Assembly (NCBI RefSeq): GCF_900114315.1
Contig: NZ_FOSQ01000005.1
Span: 1-64,000, forward strand
DNA: 64,000 nucleotides
Reading direction: 5' to 3'
Source of the DNA: Falsiroseomonas stagni DSM 19981
GTDB taxonomy: Bacteria; Pseudomonadota; Alphaproteobacteria; Acetobacterales; Acetobacteraceae
Shown here: in pieces, positions 1 to 6,931 of the stretch
How positions within the stretch are numbered: position 1 is the first letter of the stretch
How the letters are laid out: each line of letters opens with the position of its first letter
Translations under genes and position numbers: made by a program
The notes under the pieces: generated by a model
Databases searched by the model: none
Seen by the model: only the letters and a program-made list of their open reading frames with translations
What the model was told of the DNA's origin: nothing

Positions 1-339
1 ACCTCGAAGAAATCAGCCGTCATGTCGCTCCAGGCGCCCATGCCGTCATCACTCTCGATGGCGCGGGCTGGCACCAGACCGGCGGCAAGCTCCAGGTCCC
101 GGAGAACATCAGCCTGCTACCATTGCCGCCCTACTCGCCCGAGTTGAACCCGGTCGAGAACGTCTGGCAGTTCCTGCGCCAGAACCAGCTCAGCAACCGG
201 GTCTACGAAACCTACGACGCTATCGTCGATGCGTGCTGCGATGCCTGGAACGCCCTCATCAACGATCCAAGCCGCATCACCTCCATCGCCACCCGCGACT
301 ACGCACAGGTCAACCGTTGAGGGCGTTGGTATCAAGGCA
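1..339 (+). mobile_element. Right part of an IS630-type insertion sequence
   Basis: The only mobile-element content seen is the transposase 3' end plus about 19 bp up to the convergent gene. IS630 elements duplicate a TA dinucleotide at the target. The left end is outside the window and the right boundary is not resolved, so completeness and activity cannot be judged. The extent given is an upper estimate. Confidence 0.5.
3..320 (+). CDS. IS630-family transposase, C-terminal fragment (cut by window edge)
   Basis: The reading frame is open from the first bases of the window, so the gene starts upstream. The visible 105 residues hold the last part of a DDE/RNase H-like catalytic domain: the second acidic residue in VITLDGAGWH and the glutamate in PPYSPELNPVENVWQFLR, which is the hallmark IS630/Tc1-mariner block. 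A short tail follows and stops with TGA at 318-320. It lies convergently 19 bp from the end of the FGE-like gene, so the element inserted just past the end of that operon, or at its edge. No clear terminal inverted repeat could be assigned between 321 and 339. Confidence 0.85.
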   Translation, partial: LEEISRHVAPGAHAVITLDGAGWHQTGGKLQVPENISLLPLPPYSPELNPVENVWQFLRQNQLSNRVYETYDAIVDACCDAWNALINDPSRITSIATRDYAQVNR

Positions 340-2124
340 TCATCTCGGCGTGGGCGCGGCGGTGGTGCGGAGGATATCGGCCCGCAGCACCGCCACGGGC
401 GGCACGCTGCCGCGGCGCGCGGCCTCCGCATGGCCGGCCACGAGCATGACGTAGGGCAGCAGCGCTGGCACGTTCTGGGCGCGCAGCTCCTGCTGCACCA
501 CCTCCACCTCCGCCGGCACGGCGATATCGGTCGCCTGCGACAGTTGCGCGATGATGGCGGCATAGGCGCGGACGCCGCCCTCCACCTCCGCCTGCACCGC
601 CGCCAGCATGGGCCGCCAGGCCTGGGCCTGCTGGGGCGTGGCGCCGAAGGCGCCGGGGTTCTCCACCATGCCCTGCAACCCGGTGGCCCGCTGCTGGGCG
701 ATGAAGACGTTGCGGGACAGCACCGCCGCCGCCTGGACCTGCGCCCGCGCCGCGACCCTCGCCCGGTCCGTCCTCTCCCGCGTCTCCCGCGCATAGGCGG
801 CGCCGAGCCGGTCCAGCGCCGTCTGCATGGCGGGGTCCGACTGTTCCCGCCGCAGCGCCGCGATCAGCGCGGCGGGGTCGTCCTGGGTGGTGGCGCGGGC
901 CCTTGTCTCGGCCTCGAACGCCGATCGCAGCGCCGCCGTATCCGCCAGGCTGCCCTGCGCCGGCGCCGCCAGCACGAAGCGGAAGCCGACCGTGGTGATG
1001 CGGGTGGGCTCCCCGCTCGTCGCATCATAGGGCGCGTATTCGATGCGGAGGCTCGACCGCAGCTGAGCCTCCCCGGTGTTGCGGTAATCGCCGCCGCGCG
1101 CCACCAGCCCGCCCGCCAGCCCGTGCTGCCGCCCGACGCGGTTCAGCCGGAAGGGCTCCAGCGCCCATTCCGCCGCATTGCCCAGCATGTCGTGCAGCCC
1201 GAGCGGATTGGGCCGCTTCAGCCCGATCGGCGAAAGCCGCCCCGCCGCGCTGCGAGGCCCCTGGAACCAGGCATAGGCCTCCGGCCCCTCCGGCATCGGG
1301 AAGGTGCGGGCCTGGAACTCGGCCTCCGCCACCGCGGCGCCGCCGCGCGCCGCATATTCCCACTCCGCCTCCGTCGGCAGGCGCACGAAGGCCGGCGCGC
1401 CACCCCGGCGCGGCAGGCGCGGGCCGCCATTGCGGGCGAGGAACCCCGAATAGCGCTGCGCCGTCTCCATCGCCTCGAACCAGCTCACCTCCACCGCCGG
1501 CAGGCGCGCCGCCGGGGTGTTCGCGGCCGGACAGGCGGGGTTCCGCAACGCCTCCATCTGCGTGCGCGTCACCTCATACTTCGACATCCAGAAATGCCGC
1601 GGCTCCGCCCCCCCGCCGAAGGGACCCACCAGATAGGTGCGGCGCAGATACTCGATGTAGCCCGTCTCGGTCTCCGCACTGCCCAGCAACAGGGCACGGT
1701 CATCCAACCCCCCATCGCCCGCCGGCGTATCCACCCGCCGGAACGCCATCGCCCCCCCGCACGGCAAGGGCAGCACCAGATCATCCGCCAAGGCCCGCGG
1801 ATTGAACGCCGCCACCGGCCAGGTCGGCGTGGGCTGGGCCAGCACGGGGGCGGCGGAGAGGAGGAGGGCGGCGAGGGTGGCTAGGGCAGGGGGACGCCGT
1901 CCCCCTGCACCCCCTGCAAAGGGGCAGCGGCCCCTTTGATCCCCCTTCAATCGGATGGTGGGGGGAGGGGCACGGAACGCGCTTGCGGCAAGCGGTTCCG
2001 CCGGGCCCCTCCCCCCACCATCCGATGCAATGCCTGGGGTCCAGGGGCCCGCTGGCCCCTGGCAAAGGGGGTTCGGGGGAAACGGCGTTTCCCCCGACCT
2101 GCCACCCACGCCGCCCTCACTCAT
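340..2124 (-). CDS. Formylglycine-generating-enzyme-like (SUMF1/FGE-sulfatase fold) protein with repeat-derived N-terminus
   Basis: The chosen ATG overlaps the end of the upstream permease gene (ATGAGTGA) and has a strong ribosome site, GGAGGGG, 7 nt upstream. Residues about 9-79 are encoded by a 210-bp G/C-rich inverted repeat. A signal-peptide-like stretch (LATLAALLLSAAPVLAQ, about 81-97) follows. The FGE-sulfatase domain is shown by VRLPTEAEWEYAARGG, GLHDMLGNAAEW, RGGDYRN and TVGFRF. The C-terminal 180 residues are alanine-rich and helical. The cysteines used by true FGE enzymes after the RGG motif are absent (GEAQLRSSLR instead), so a binding or structural role is more likely than formylglycine formation. 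It is the last gene of the Srf-type operon. If translation starts at 2124 the signal becomes internal; an in-frame TTG at 1950 is a possible alternative start. Confidence 0.75.
   Translation of the reverse strand: MSEGGVGGRSGETPFPPNPLCQGPAGPWTPGIASDGGGRGPAEPLAASAFRAPPPTIRLKGDQRGRCPFAGGAGGRRPPALATLAALLLSAAPVLAQPTPTWPVAAFNPRALADDLVLPLPCGGAMAFRRVDTPAGDGGLDDRALLLGSAETETGYIEYLRRTYLVGPFGGGAEPRHFWMSKYEVTRTQMEALRNPACPAANTPAARLPAVEVSWFEAMETAQRYSGFLARNGGPRLPRRGGAPAFVRLPTEAEWEYAARGGAAVAEAEFQARTFPMPEGPEAYAWFQGPRSAAGRLSPIGLKRPNPLGLHDMLGNAAEWALEPFRLNRVGRQHGLAGGLVARGGDYRNTGEAQLRSSLRIEYAPYDATSGEPTRITTVGFRFVLAAPAQGSLADTAALRSAFEAETRARATTQDDPAALIAALRREQSDPAMQTALDRLGAAYARETRERTDRARVAARAQVQAAAVLSRNVFIAQQRATGLQGMVENPGAFGATPQQAQAWRPMLAAVQAEVEGGVRAYAAIIAQLSQATDIAVPAEVEVVQQELRAQNVPALLPYVMLVAGHAEAARRGSVPPVAVLRADILRTTAAPTPR
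1888..2097. repeat. 210-bp composite inverted-repeat element inside the FGE-like gene
   Basis: The two halves are similar in opposite orientation. The centre has 22-bp perfect arms at 1950-1971 and 2005-2026, around an imperfect inner palindrome. Each outer end carries its own hairpin: AGGGGGA/TCCCCCT at 1888-1906 and TCGGGGGAAAC/GTTTCCCCCGA at 2073-2097. G/C blocks such as GGGGCAGCGGCCCC and CCAGGGGCCCGCTGGCCCCTGG lie between them. The length is exactly 70 codons, so the host reading frame stays open. It resembles dispersed REP-like palindromes. No second copy was noticed in this window. Confidence 0.85.
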
Positions 2125-3283
2125 CCCGCAGCCCCTCCGCCGGGTCCGCCCCGGCTGCGCGCTGGGCCGCGGCGGCCGCCGCCAGGATCGCGGCGGTGGT
2201 GGCGAGCAGGCAGGCGAGGGTGAATTCGTCGAGGCCGATGCGTGCGAGGTCCCGGCCTTCGGCGGCGCCGAGGAGGGCGAGGCGGTTGACCGCCTGGGCG
2301 GCGGCGATGGCGATGGCGGTGCCGAGGATGCTGCCGCCGATGGCGTAGGCGATGCCTTGCCAGATGGGGATGAGCACCAGGGTCAGGCGTCGCAGTCCCA
2401 TGAGGCGGAGCAGGGACAGGGTGCGCCGCTTGCGGCTGACGCTGGCCCAGAGGGCGCTGCCGAGGCCGAGGATGAAGCCTGTCGCGCCCACGGTGGCGAT
2501 GACGGCGAAGCCGGCGGTCAGGTTGCGGTCCAGCGCCAGCAGCGCGGCGACGTCATCGGCGCGGGACCGGGTCTCGATCCCCTGGGCTTGGAGGAGGGCG
2601 ACGAGGGTCGGCACGTCCTCCAGCCGTTTCGCGTGCAGCCGGAAGCCTTCCGCCCGGCGGGCTGTGCCATCCGCGGTCCGGTCATCGAGGAAATCCTGCA
2701 CGCGGCGGCCGAGCGCGGGGGGCGCGAAGATCGCGTCCCGGTCGAAGGCGCCGGCGGGGGCGATGGCTGTAGTGGTGAGGTCGAGGTTCAGCACCTCCCG
2801 CCCGTCGCCGACGCGGCGGATGATGCGCAGGCGGATGGCGTCGCCCGCGCTGATGGAAAGGCGCTGCGCGGCGGAGGCGGTGAGGATCACCTGCGTGTCG
2901 CCGGGCGGGGCGATGCCGGGCAGCAGCGGGTCTCCGGGCGCGGTCGGCAGGATTTCGACGGTGGCGACGCGGCCGGGGCGCGCGGTGGCTTCCAGGCTGC
3001 CGGTGGCGGAGAGCAGGCGCGTGCGCGGCACCAGGAAGCCGGTTTCCGGCCGAGCGGCCAGCGCCGCGAACCAGGCGGCATCCAGCGCCAGGTTCTGGAT
3101 GTTCGCGATCTCCCGCGTGCGGGGGCTGGCGGCCAGGTCCTCCTTCAGCCCCGCGACGACGCCGGCGCGCAGCCCGGCCAGCAGGATCAGCGGCGCGATG
3201 ACGGCGGCGAGGGCGAGGACGGAGCAGAGGGTGAAGGCCGGTTCGCGCCGGAGGTCGGCGAAGGCCAGGCGGAGGGAGCGCAT
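2117..3283 (-). CDS. FtsX-like ABC transporter permease
   Basis: The 388-residue protein has the type VII (MacB/LolCE/FtsX) layout. There is one N-terminal membrane segment (about 17-40), a large extracytoplasmic domain of roughly 200 residues, then three membrane segments near the C-terminus (about 255-280, 300-335, 355-378). Its ATG overlaps the TGA of the upstream ATPase gene (ATGA), so the two are translationally coupled. Such pairs usually use ATP hydrolysis to do mechanical work on periplasmic substrates, lipoproteins or peptidoglycan regulators instead of importing solutes. Here the neighbours are a secreted vWA protein and an FGE-like protein, which are possible clients; this is inference. 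Confidence 0.85.
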   Translation of the reverse strand: MRSLRLAFADLRREPAFTLCSVLALAAVIAPLILLAGLRAGVVAGLKEDLAASPRTREIANIQNLALDAAWFAALAARPETGFLVPRTRLLSATGSLEATARPGRVATVEILPTAPGDPLLPGIAPPGDTQVILTASAAQRLSISAGDAIRLRIIRRVGDGREVLNLDLTTTAIAPAGAFDRDAIFAPPALGRRVQDFLDDRTADGTARRAEGFRLHAKRLEDVPTLVALLQAQGIETRSRADDVAALLALDRNLTAGFAVIATVGATGFILGLGSALWASVSRKRRTLSLLRLMGLRRLTLVLIPIWQGIAYAIGGSILGTAIAIAAAQAVNRLALLGAAEGRDLARIGLDEFTLACLLATTAAILAAAAAAQRAAGADPAEGLRDE

Positions 3284-3990
3284 CAGGCCTCCGCCAGGGC
3301 GGGGAGGCGGGCGGAGGCCGCGCCGGGTTGCAGGGGGATTTCGACGAAGCCGGCGGCGCGCGCGGCCGGGGCGTCATGCGTGGCGAGCAGCACGGCGGCG
3401 CCGGCTTGCCGGGCCTGTTCGGCCAGCAGCGCCAGGATGGTCGCGGCCATGTCGGGATGGACGCTGGCGGTCGGTTCGTCGGCCAGCACCAGCGCGGGCC
3501 GATGCGCCAGCGCGCGCAGGATGGCGGCGCGCTGCCGCTGGCCGACGGACAACGTGGCCGGCATGCGCGCGAGCAGTGCCCCGATGCCGAGGCGCTCCGC
3601 CAGCGCCGCGAGATGACCGGGGTCGCGCCGGCCCGCGAGGTCCTGCGCCAGCGCCGCATTGGCGCCGACGGTCAGGAAGGGCACCAGCCCGCCGGTCTGC
3701 AGCACATAGCCGAAATGCCGCGCGCGCAGCCCCGCCAGCGCATCCTTCGCGCCGCGGGACCAGAGGGCGGCGGCATCGGTGCCGCAGACCTCCAGCCGCA
3801 TGGCCTCATCAGGCCGCCTGGCCAGCGCGGCGACGTCGAGCAGGGTGGACTTCCCCGTCCCGCTCGCCCCCGTCACCGCCACCAGCGCCCCGGGGTCGAG
3901 GCGCAGCGCCTCGATGGTCAGCGAGAAGGCGGCCCCGCCGGCGCGGCGGGTGGCGACCACCCCCTCCAGCCGAAGGGGCGCGTCGGTCAC
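3283..3990 (-). CDS. ABC transporter ATP-binding protein (LolD/MacB type)
   Basis: Translation is taken from the GTG at 3990, which overlaps the TGA of the upstream vWA gene in a GTGA junction, the pattern seen throughout this operon. This gives 235 residues, normal for a LolD-type ATPase. Walker A is GASGTGKS at 41-48, the signature is LSVGQRQR near 140, and Walker B is LVLADEP near 160, followed by a conserved switch histidine (ATHD). It should pair with the FtsX-like permease directly downstream. A longer frame back to 4059 is open but has no better start and would overlap the vWA gene by 70 nt. Confidence 0.88.
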   Translation of the reverse strand: MTDAPLRLEGVVATRRAGGAAFSLTIEALRLDPGALVAVTGASGTGKSTLLDVAALARRPDEAMRLEVCGTDAAALWSRGAKDALAGLRARHFGYVLQTGGLVPFLTVGANAALAQDLAGRRDPGHLAALAERLGIGALLARMPATLSVGQRQRAAILRALAHRPALVLADEPTASVHPDMAATILALLAEQARQAGAAVLLATHDAPAARAAGFVEIPLQPGAASARLPALAEA

Positions 3991-5888
3991 GGCAGTTGGT
4001 CGAGCGGCATGGGGAAGACGGCCGCGCCGGCATCCGCCCCGCTGCCGAGTTGCGTCCACAAGGCCGGCGTGCGGGCGTATTCGTCATAGAGCCGGAGCTT
4101 GGCTTCCAGCGCGTTGAGCAGTTCCCGCTGGCCGCCGGATTGCAGTTCCAGCCAGCCGCGCTCCGTCAGTTCCATGACCTGGCTGCGATAGGGCAGGCCG
4201 TCGAGGTATTCGCCGAAGGCGGCGCCAAGGCGTTCGAGGTTGCCGATCCGTCGCGGATCGCGCGCGGCGGAAAGTGCGGCGTTGCGGATATTGGCGAAGA
4301 CCGTCTGCGGCTGGAGCCGCCCGGCATTGGCACCATCGATCACCAGCCGCAGCGCGCTGCGAAGGTCGGAGAGCTGGTCGCGCGTCAGCAGGATCCGGAC
4401 ATCGAGGTTGGCGCGGTTGCTGTCCGCCAGGTCCCGGTCGGTCGTGAAACTGCGCACGATGTCGGGCGCCGCCGCGTCCTGCACCCGGCCGAGATAGGCG
4501 AGCCGCATGGCCTGCCCCACCACATCCACCTGCTGCTCCACCTGCGGCGCCGCGGCGGCGGGCCCGCCGCGGAGCTGCGCGATGGGGGTGTTGGTGACGG
4601 CGGCGACCTGGCGGAGCAGGGCTTCGGTGATCGCCTCCACCGTCTGGCCGAAGGCCGCGACCTCCCCGTTCGGGATCGGGTAGTAGAAGGGCTCCGCCGC
4701 GCCATCGAAGCGGGTCAGTTCGCGATACTGCGCGCGGGCGCGGGCGTGGTTGTTGCGGCCTTCCGGCGTCAGCACATGCAGCGCGAAGGTGGCGATGGCG
4801 CGCTGCTTGAGCAGTTCTCGCATCTCCGGGATGCCGAGGCGGGTGGAGGAGCGCGGGTCGGTCGCATCCCGCGTGCCCGCATCCGTCACCAGGATGATGA
4901 AGCGCCCGCCGAGGCTGTTCCAGTCGGCGGCGTCGAGCGCGGCGCGCAGCCCGGCGACGGCATCCTCGTCGAAGCCCTCATTGCTTTCGGTGGCGGCGGC
5001 GGCTTCGGCGATGCGCGGCAGGATGGCATCCGCGGGGGCGGAGAAATCGGCGCGGGCATGGGTGCGCGTGACATATTCCAGCGCCTGGTTGCCGCCGAGG
5101 TCATCGCGATAGGCGACGAGCCCGAAGCGGAATCGGTCCCGCAGCGCCGTGGTGCCGATGCGCGCCATGACATTGCGGATCGCTTCCCGCGTCCGGTCGA
5201 GATAGGGCTGCATGGACAGCGTGGTATCCACCACGAAGACCAGCGCGCCCCTGAAATCCGCCAGCGGATCGCGCGGCGGCGGCGCGTTGCGGCGCTCGGC
5301 CGGGGCGGAGGCGACTTCAAGCAGGCGCATGCGGTCGCCGCGTTCGTTCTCGACTTCCTCGGCGCTGAGCACAGGCAACAGATAGAAATTGCGGCTGATG
5401 TCGACATAGGTCTCGGGTTCGAGGGCGATGACGCGGCCATCAGTCGCCCGCCGCGCCTCCGCCCCCGCCGCCGCCATGTCCCGCGACAGGATGACGCGGC
5501 GCAGCGCCGGGCCTTCGGCGAAGAACATGGTGCGTTCGCGGCCGGCGGGGTTGGTGAAGGCCAGCACCATGGTCTGGCCCCAGGGAAGGGCGCGTTCCTC
5601 CCGCATCCAGCCCTCGGTCGTGCCGGTGGCGTCGCGGCCGACCTCGATCCAGGCCTCCGCGCCGCTGCCCTGGCGGGCATAGACGTGGAACAGGGTGAAG
5701 CCCGGCACGGGGGTGCCGGTGGCGGCGCCGGGTGTCGCGTGCAGCGTGGCGCCGGGGCGCGTCAGCACCTTCTGCGTCAGCGTCTGCTTGCCTTCCATCA
5801 GCAGGGCGCGCCGCGCGCCGGCTGGTGCTTGCGCCAGCGCGGGGAAGGCGATGAAGGCGGCGAGGATCAGGGCGAGGAAGCGCATCAT
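3987..5888 (-). CDS. Secreted von Willebrand factor A domain protein
   Basis: The 633-residue protein begins with a Sec-type signal peptide (MMRFLALILAAFIAFPALA). An SH3-like region follows (about 48-95, ending near GWM). The vWA domain starts near 216, with the metal-site motif VVDTTLSM (D221, threonine in place of the usual first serine) and later VAYRDD and ILVTDAG. The last 200 residues are helical and unassigned. The start ATG overlaps the stop of the upstream gene (ATGA). vWA proteins act as metal-dependent adhesion or assembly modules, so this is probably a periplasmic scaffold for the operon's other parts. Long open frames on the opposite strand are composition artefacts. Confidence 0.85.
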   Translation of the reverse strand: MMRFLALILAAFIAFPALAQAPAGARRALLMEGKQTLTQKVLTRPGATLHATPGAATGTPVPGFTLFHVYARQGSGAEAWIEVGRDATGTTEGWMREERALPWGQTMVLAFTNPAGRERTMFFAEGPALRRVILSRDMAAAGAEARRATDGRVIALEPETYVDISRNFYLLPVLSAEEVENERGDRMRLLEVASAPAERRNAPPPRDPLADFRGALVFVVDTTLSMQPYLDRTREAIRNVMARIGTTALRDRFRFGLVAYRDDLGGNQALEYVTRTHARADFSAPADAILPRIAEAAAATESNEGFDEDAVAGLRAALDAADWNSLGGRFIILVTDAGTRDATDPRSSTRLGIPEMRELLKQRAIATFALHVLTPEGRNNHARARAQYRELTRFDGAAEPFYYPIPNGEVAAFGQTVEAITEALLRQVAAVTNTPIAQLRGGPAAAAPQVEQQVDVVGQAMRLAYLGRVQDAAAPDIVRSFTTDRDLADSNRANLDVRILLTRDQLSDLRSALRLVIDGANAGRLQPQTVFANIRNAALSAARDPRRIGNLERLGAAFGEYLDGLPYRSQVMELTERGWLELQSGGQRELLNALEAKLRLYDEYARTPALWTQLGSGADAGAAVFPMPLDQLP

Positions 5889-6931
5889 GGCCAGAAATCC
5901 CGAAGCGCGAGTTGTGCCAGCGTATCGCCATTCCGCGCCGCCGCTTCCAGCCGCTGGCGCAGCACGGCGCGCGGCGCCGCGGCCCCGGCATCGCCGGCCT
6001 GCTCCGCGCGGCGCCACAGCTCCGCCGCCTTGGTCGGATTGGCGGCGGAGAGCGCGCCGCCCGGCGTGAAGGTCGCGGGATCGTAGAGCCGGGCGAGGGC
6101 GGAGAGGGCCGGCGCGTGCCCGGCCTCCGCCGCGAGTTCGATCAGCAGCAGCGCGTCCTGCGGCCGGTTGGCCTGGCGCGCCCGGCCGATTTCCAGCACG
6201 CGGGCGGGCGGCAGGTTCATCGCCGCGATCTCCGCCGGTGTGGCGTTCGCCGTGGGGTCGGCCGGTGGTGCGGCTGGGGGCGCCGGGGTCGGCGGCGCCG
6301 CCGCGACCACCGGGGCGTCCGGCGCCGGCCAGAACCACCAGGCGGCGGCCCCGCCGCCCGCCAGCAGGATCAGCGCCAGCAGGATCAGCGGGAGGCGGGA
6401 GGGCTGCGCCGGCGCTTCCGGCGGGCGGATCGGCGGTGGGTCGAGGGGGCGCGGCGGTGGCGGCGGTTCCACCCGCGGCGCGGCGCGCAGCACCACCGTG
6501 GCATCGCTCTCCACCGGCTTCGGCGGGGCGGCCGCGGCGCGGCCCGGCATGCGGCGCGGCTGCGCCTGGCCGGGCCGGTTGGCGCCGAAGCCGCCGCGCT
6601 TGCCGCTCTGCGCCGGCGCGATTTCCGGCCACACCACCACCTGGTCGATGCCGAGCGCGGGAATGCCGAGGCGCACCGGGCCCGGCTCCAGATGCTCCGC
6701 CGCCTCCGGTCCCAGCACGAGCACGAGGTCATCACCCTCCGCGCCGCTTTCGAGAGGCGGGAGCCGACCCGCCGCGACCTGCCACCCATCGGGGCCGAGG
6801 CTGTCCGCGCCGAAACCCTCTCGCGTGAAGGTCACGAAGGGCGCCTCGCGCCCCGCCATGCCGGGCAGCACCAGGCGCGCGCAGCCTTCGCCGGGGCGGT
6901 GGGGGTCTTCCTCGATCCGCGGGCGCATCAC
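5885..6931 (-). CDS. Single-pass membrane protein with Sel1/TPR-like C-terminus
   Basis: The 348-residue protein has a cytoplasmic N-terminal region of about 125 residues rich in short beta-like segments. A proline/arginine-rich linker follows, then one membrane segment (PLILLALILLAGGGAAAWWFW, about 185-205), an alanine/proline spacer and a C-terminal helical repeat region (about 245-348: LEIGRARQANRPQDALLLIELAAEAGHAPALSALARLYD in shorter pieces) resembling Sel1-type repeats. The family was not recognised by name. It overlaps both neighbours by 4 nt, so it is an integral member of the Srf-type operon and may link the cytoplasmic SrfB/SrfC proteins to the periplasmic vWA protein. Confidence 0.7.
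   Translation of the reverse strand: MMRPRIEEDPHRPGEGCARLVLPGMAGREAPFVTFTREGFGADSLGPDGWQVAAGRLPPLESGAEGDDLVLVLGPEAAEHLEPGPVRLGIPALGIDQVVVWPEIAPAQSGKRGGFGANRPGQAQPRRMPGRAAAAPPKPVESDATVVLRAAPRVEPPPPPRPLDPPPIRPPEAPAQPSRLPLILLALILLAGGGAAAWWFWPAPDAPVVAAAPPTPAPPAAPPADPTANATPAEIAAMNLPPARVLEIGRARQANRPQDALLLIELAAEAGHAPALSALARLYDPATFTPGGALSAANPTKAAELWRRAEQAGDAGAAAPRAVLRQRLEAAARNGDTLAQLALRDFWP

Noticed and set aside
2352-6086. Open plus-strand frame of over 1200 codons opposite the ABC and vWA genes
   Set aside because: Arginine/alanine/proline-rich translation with no domains. It spans several real genes on the other strand, a common artefact at this GC content.
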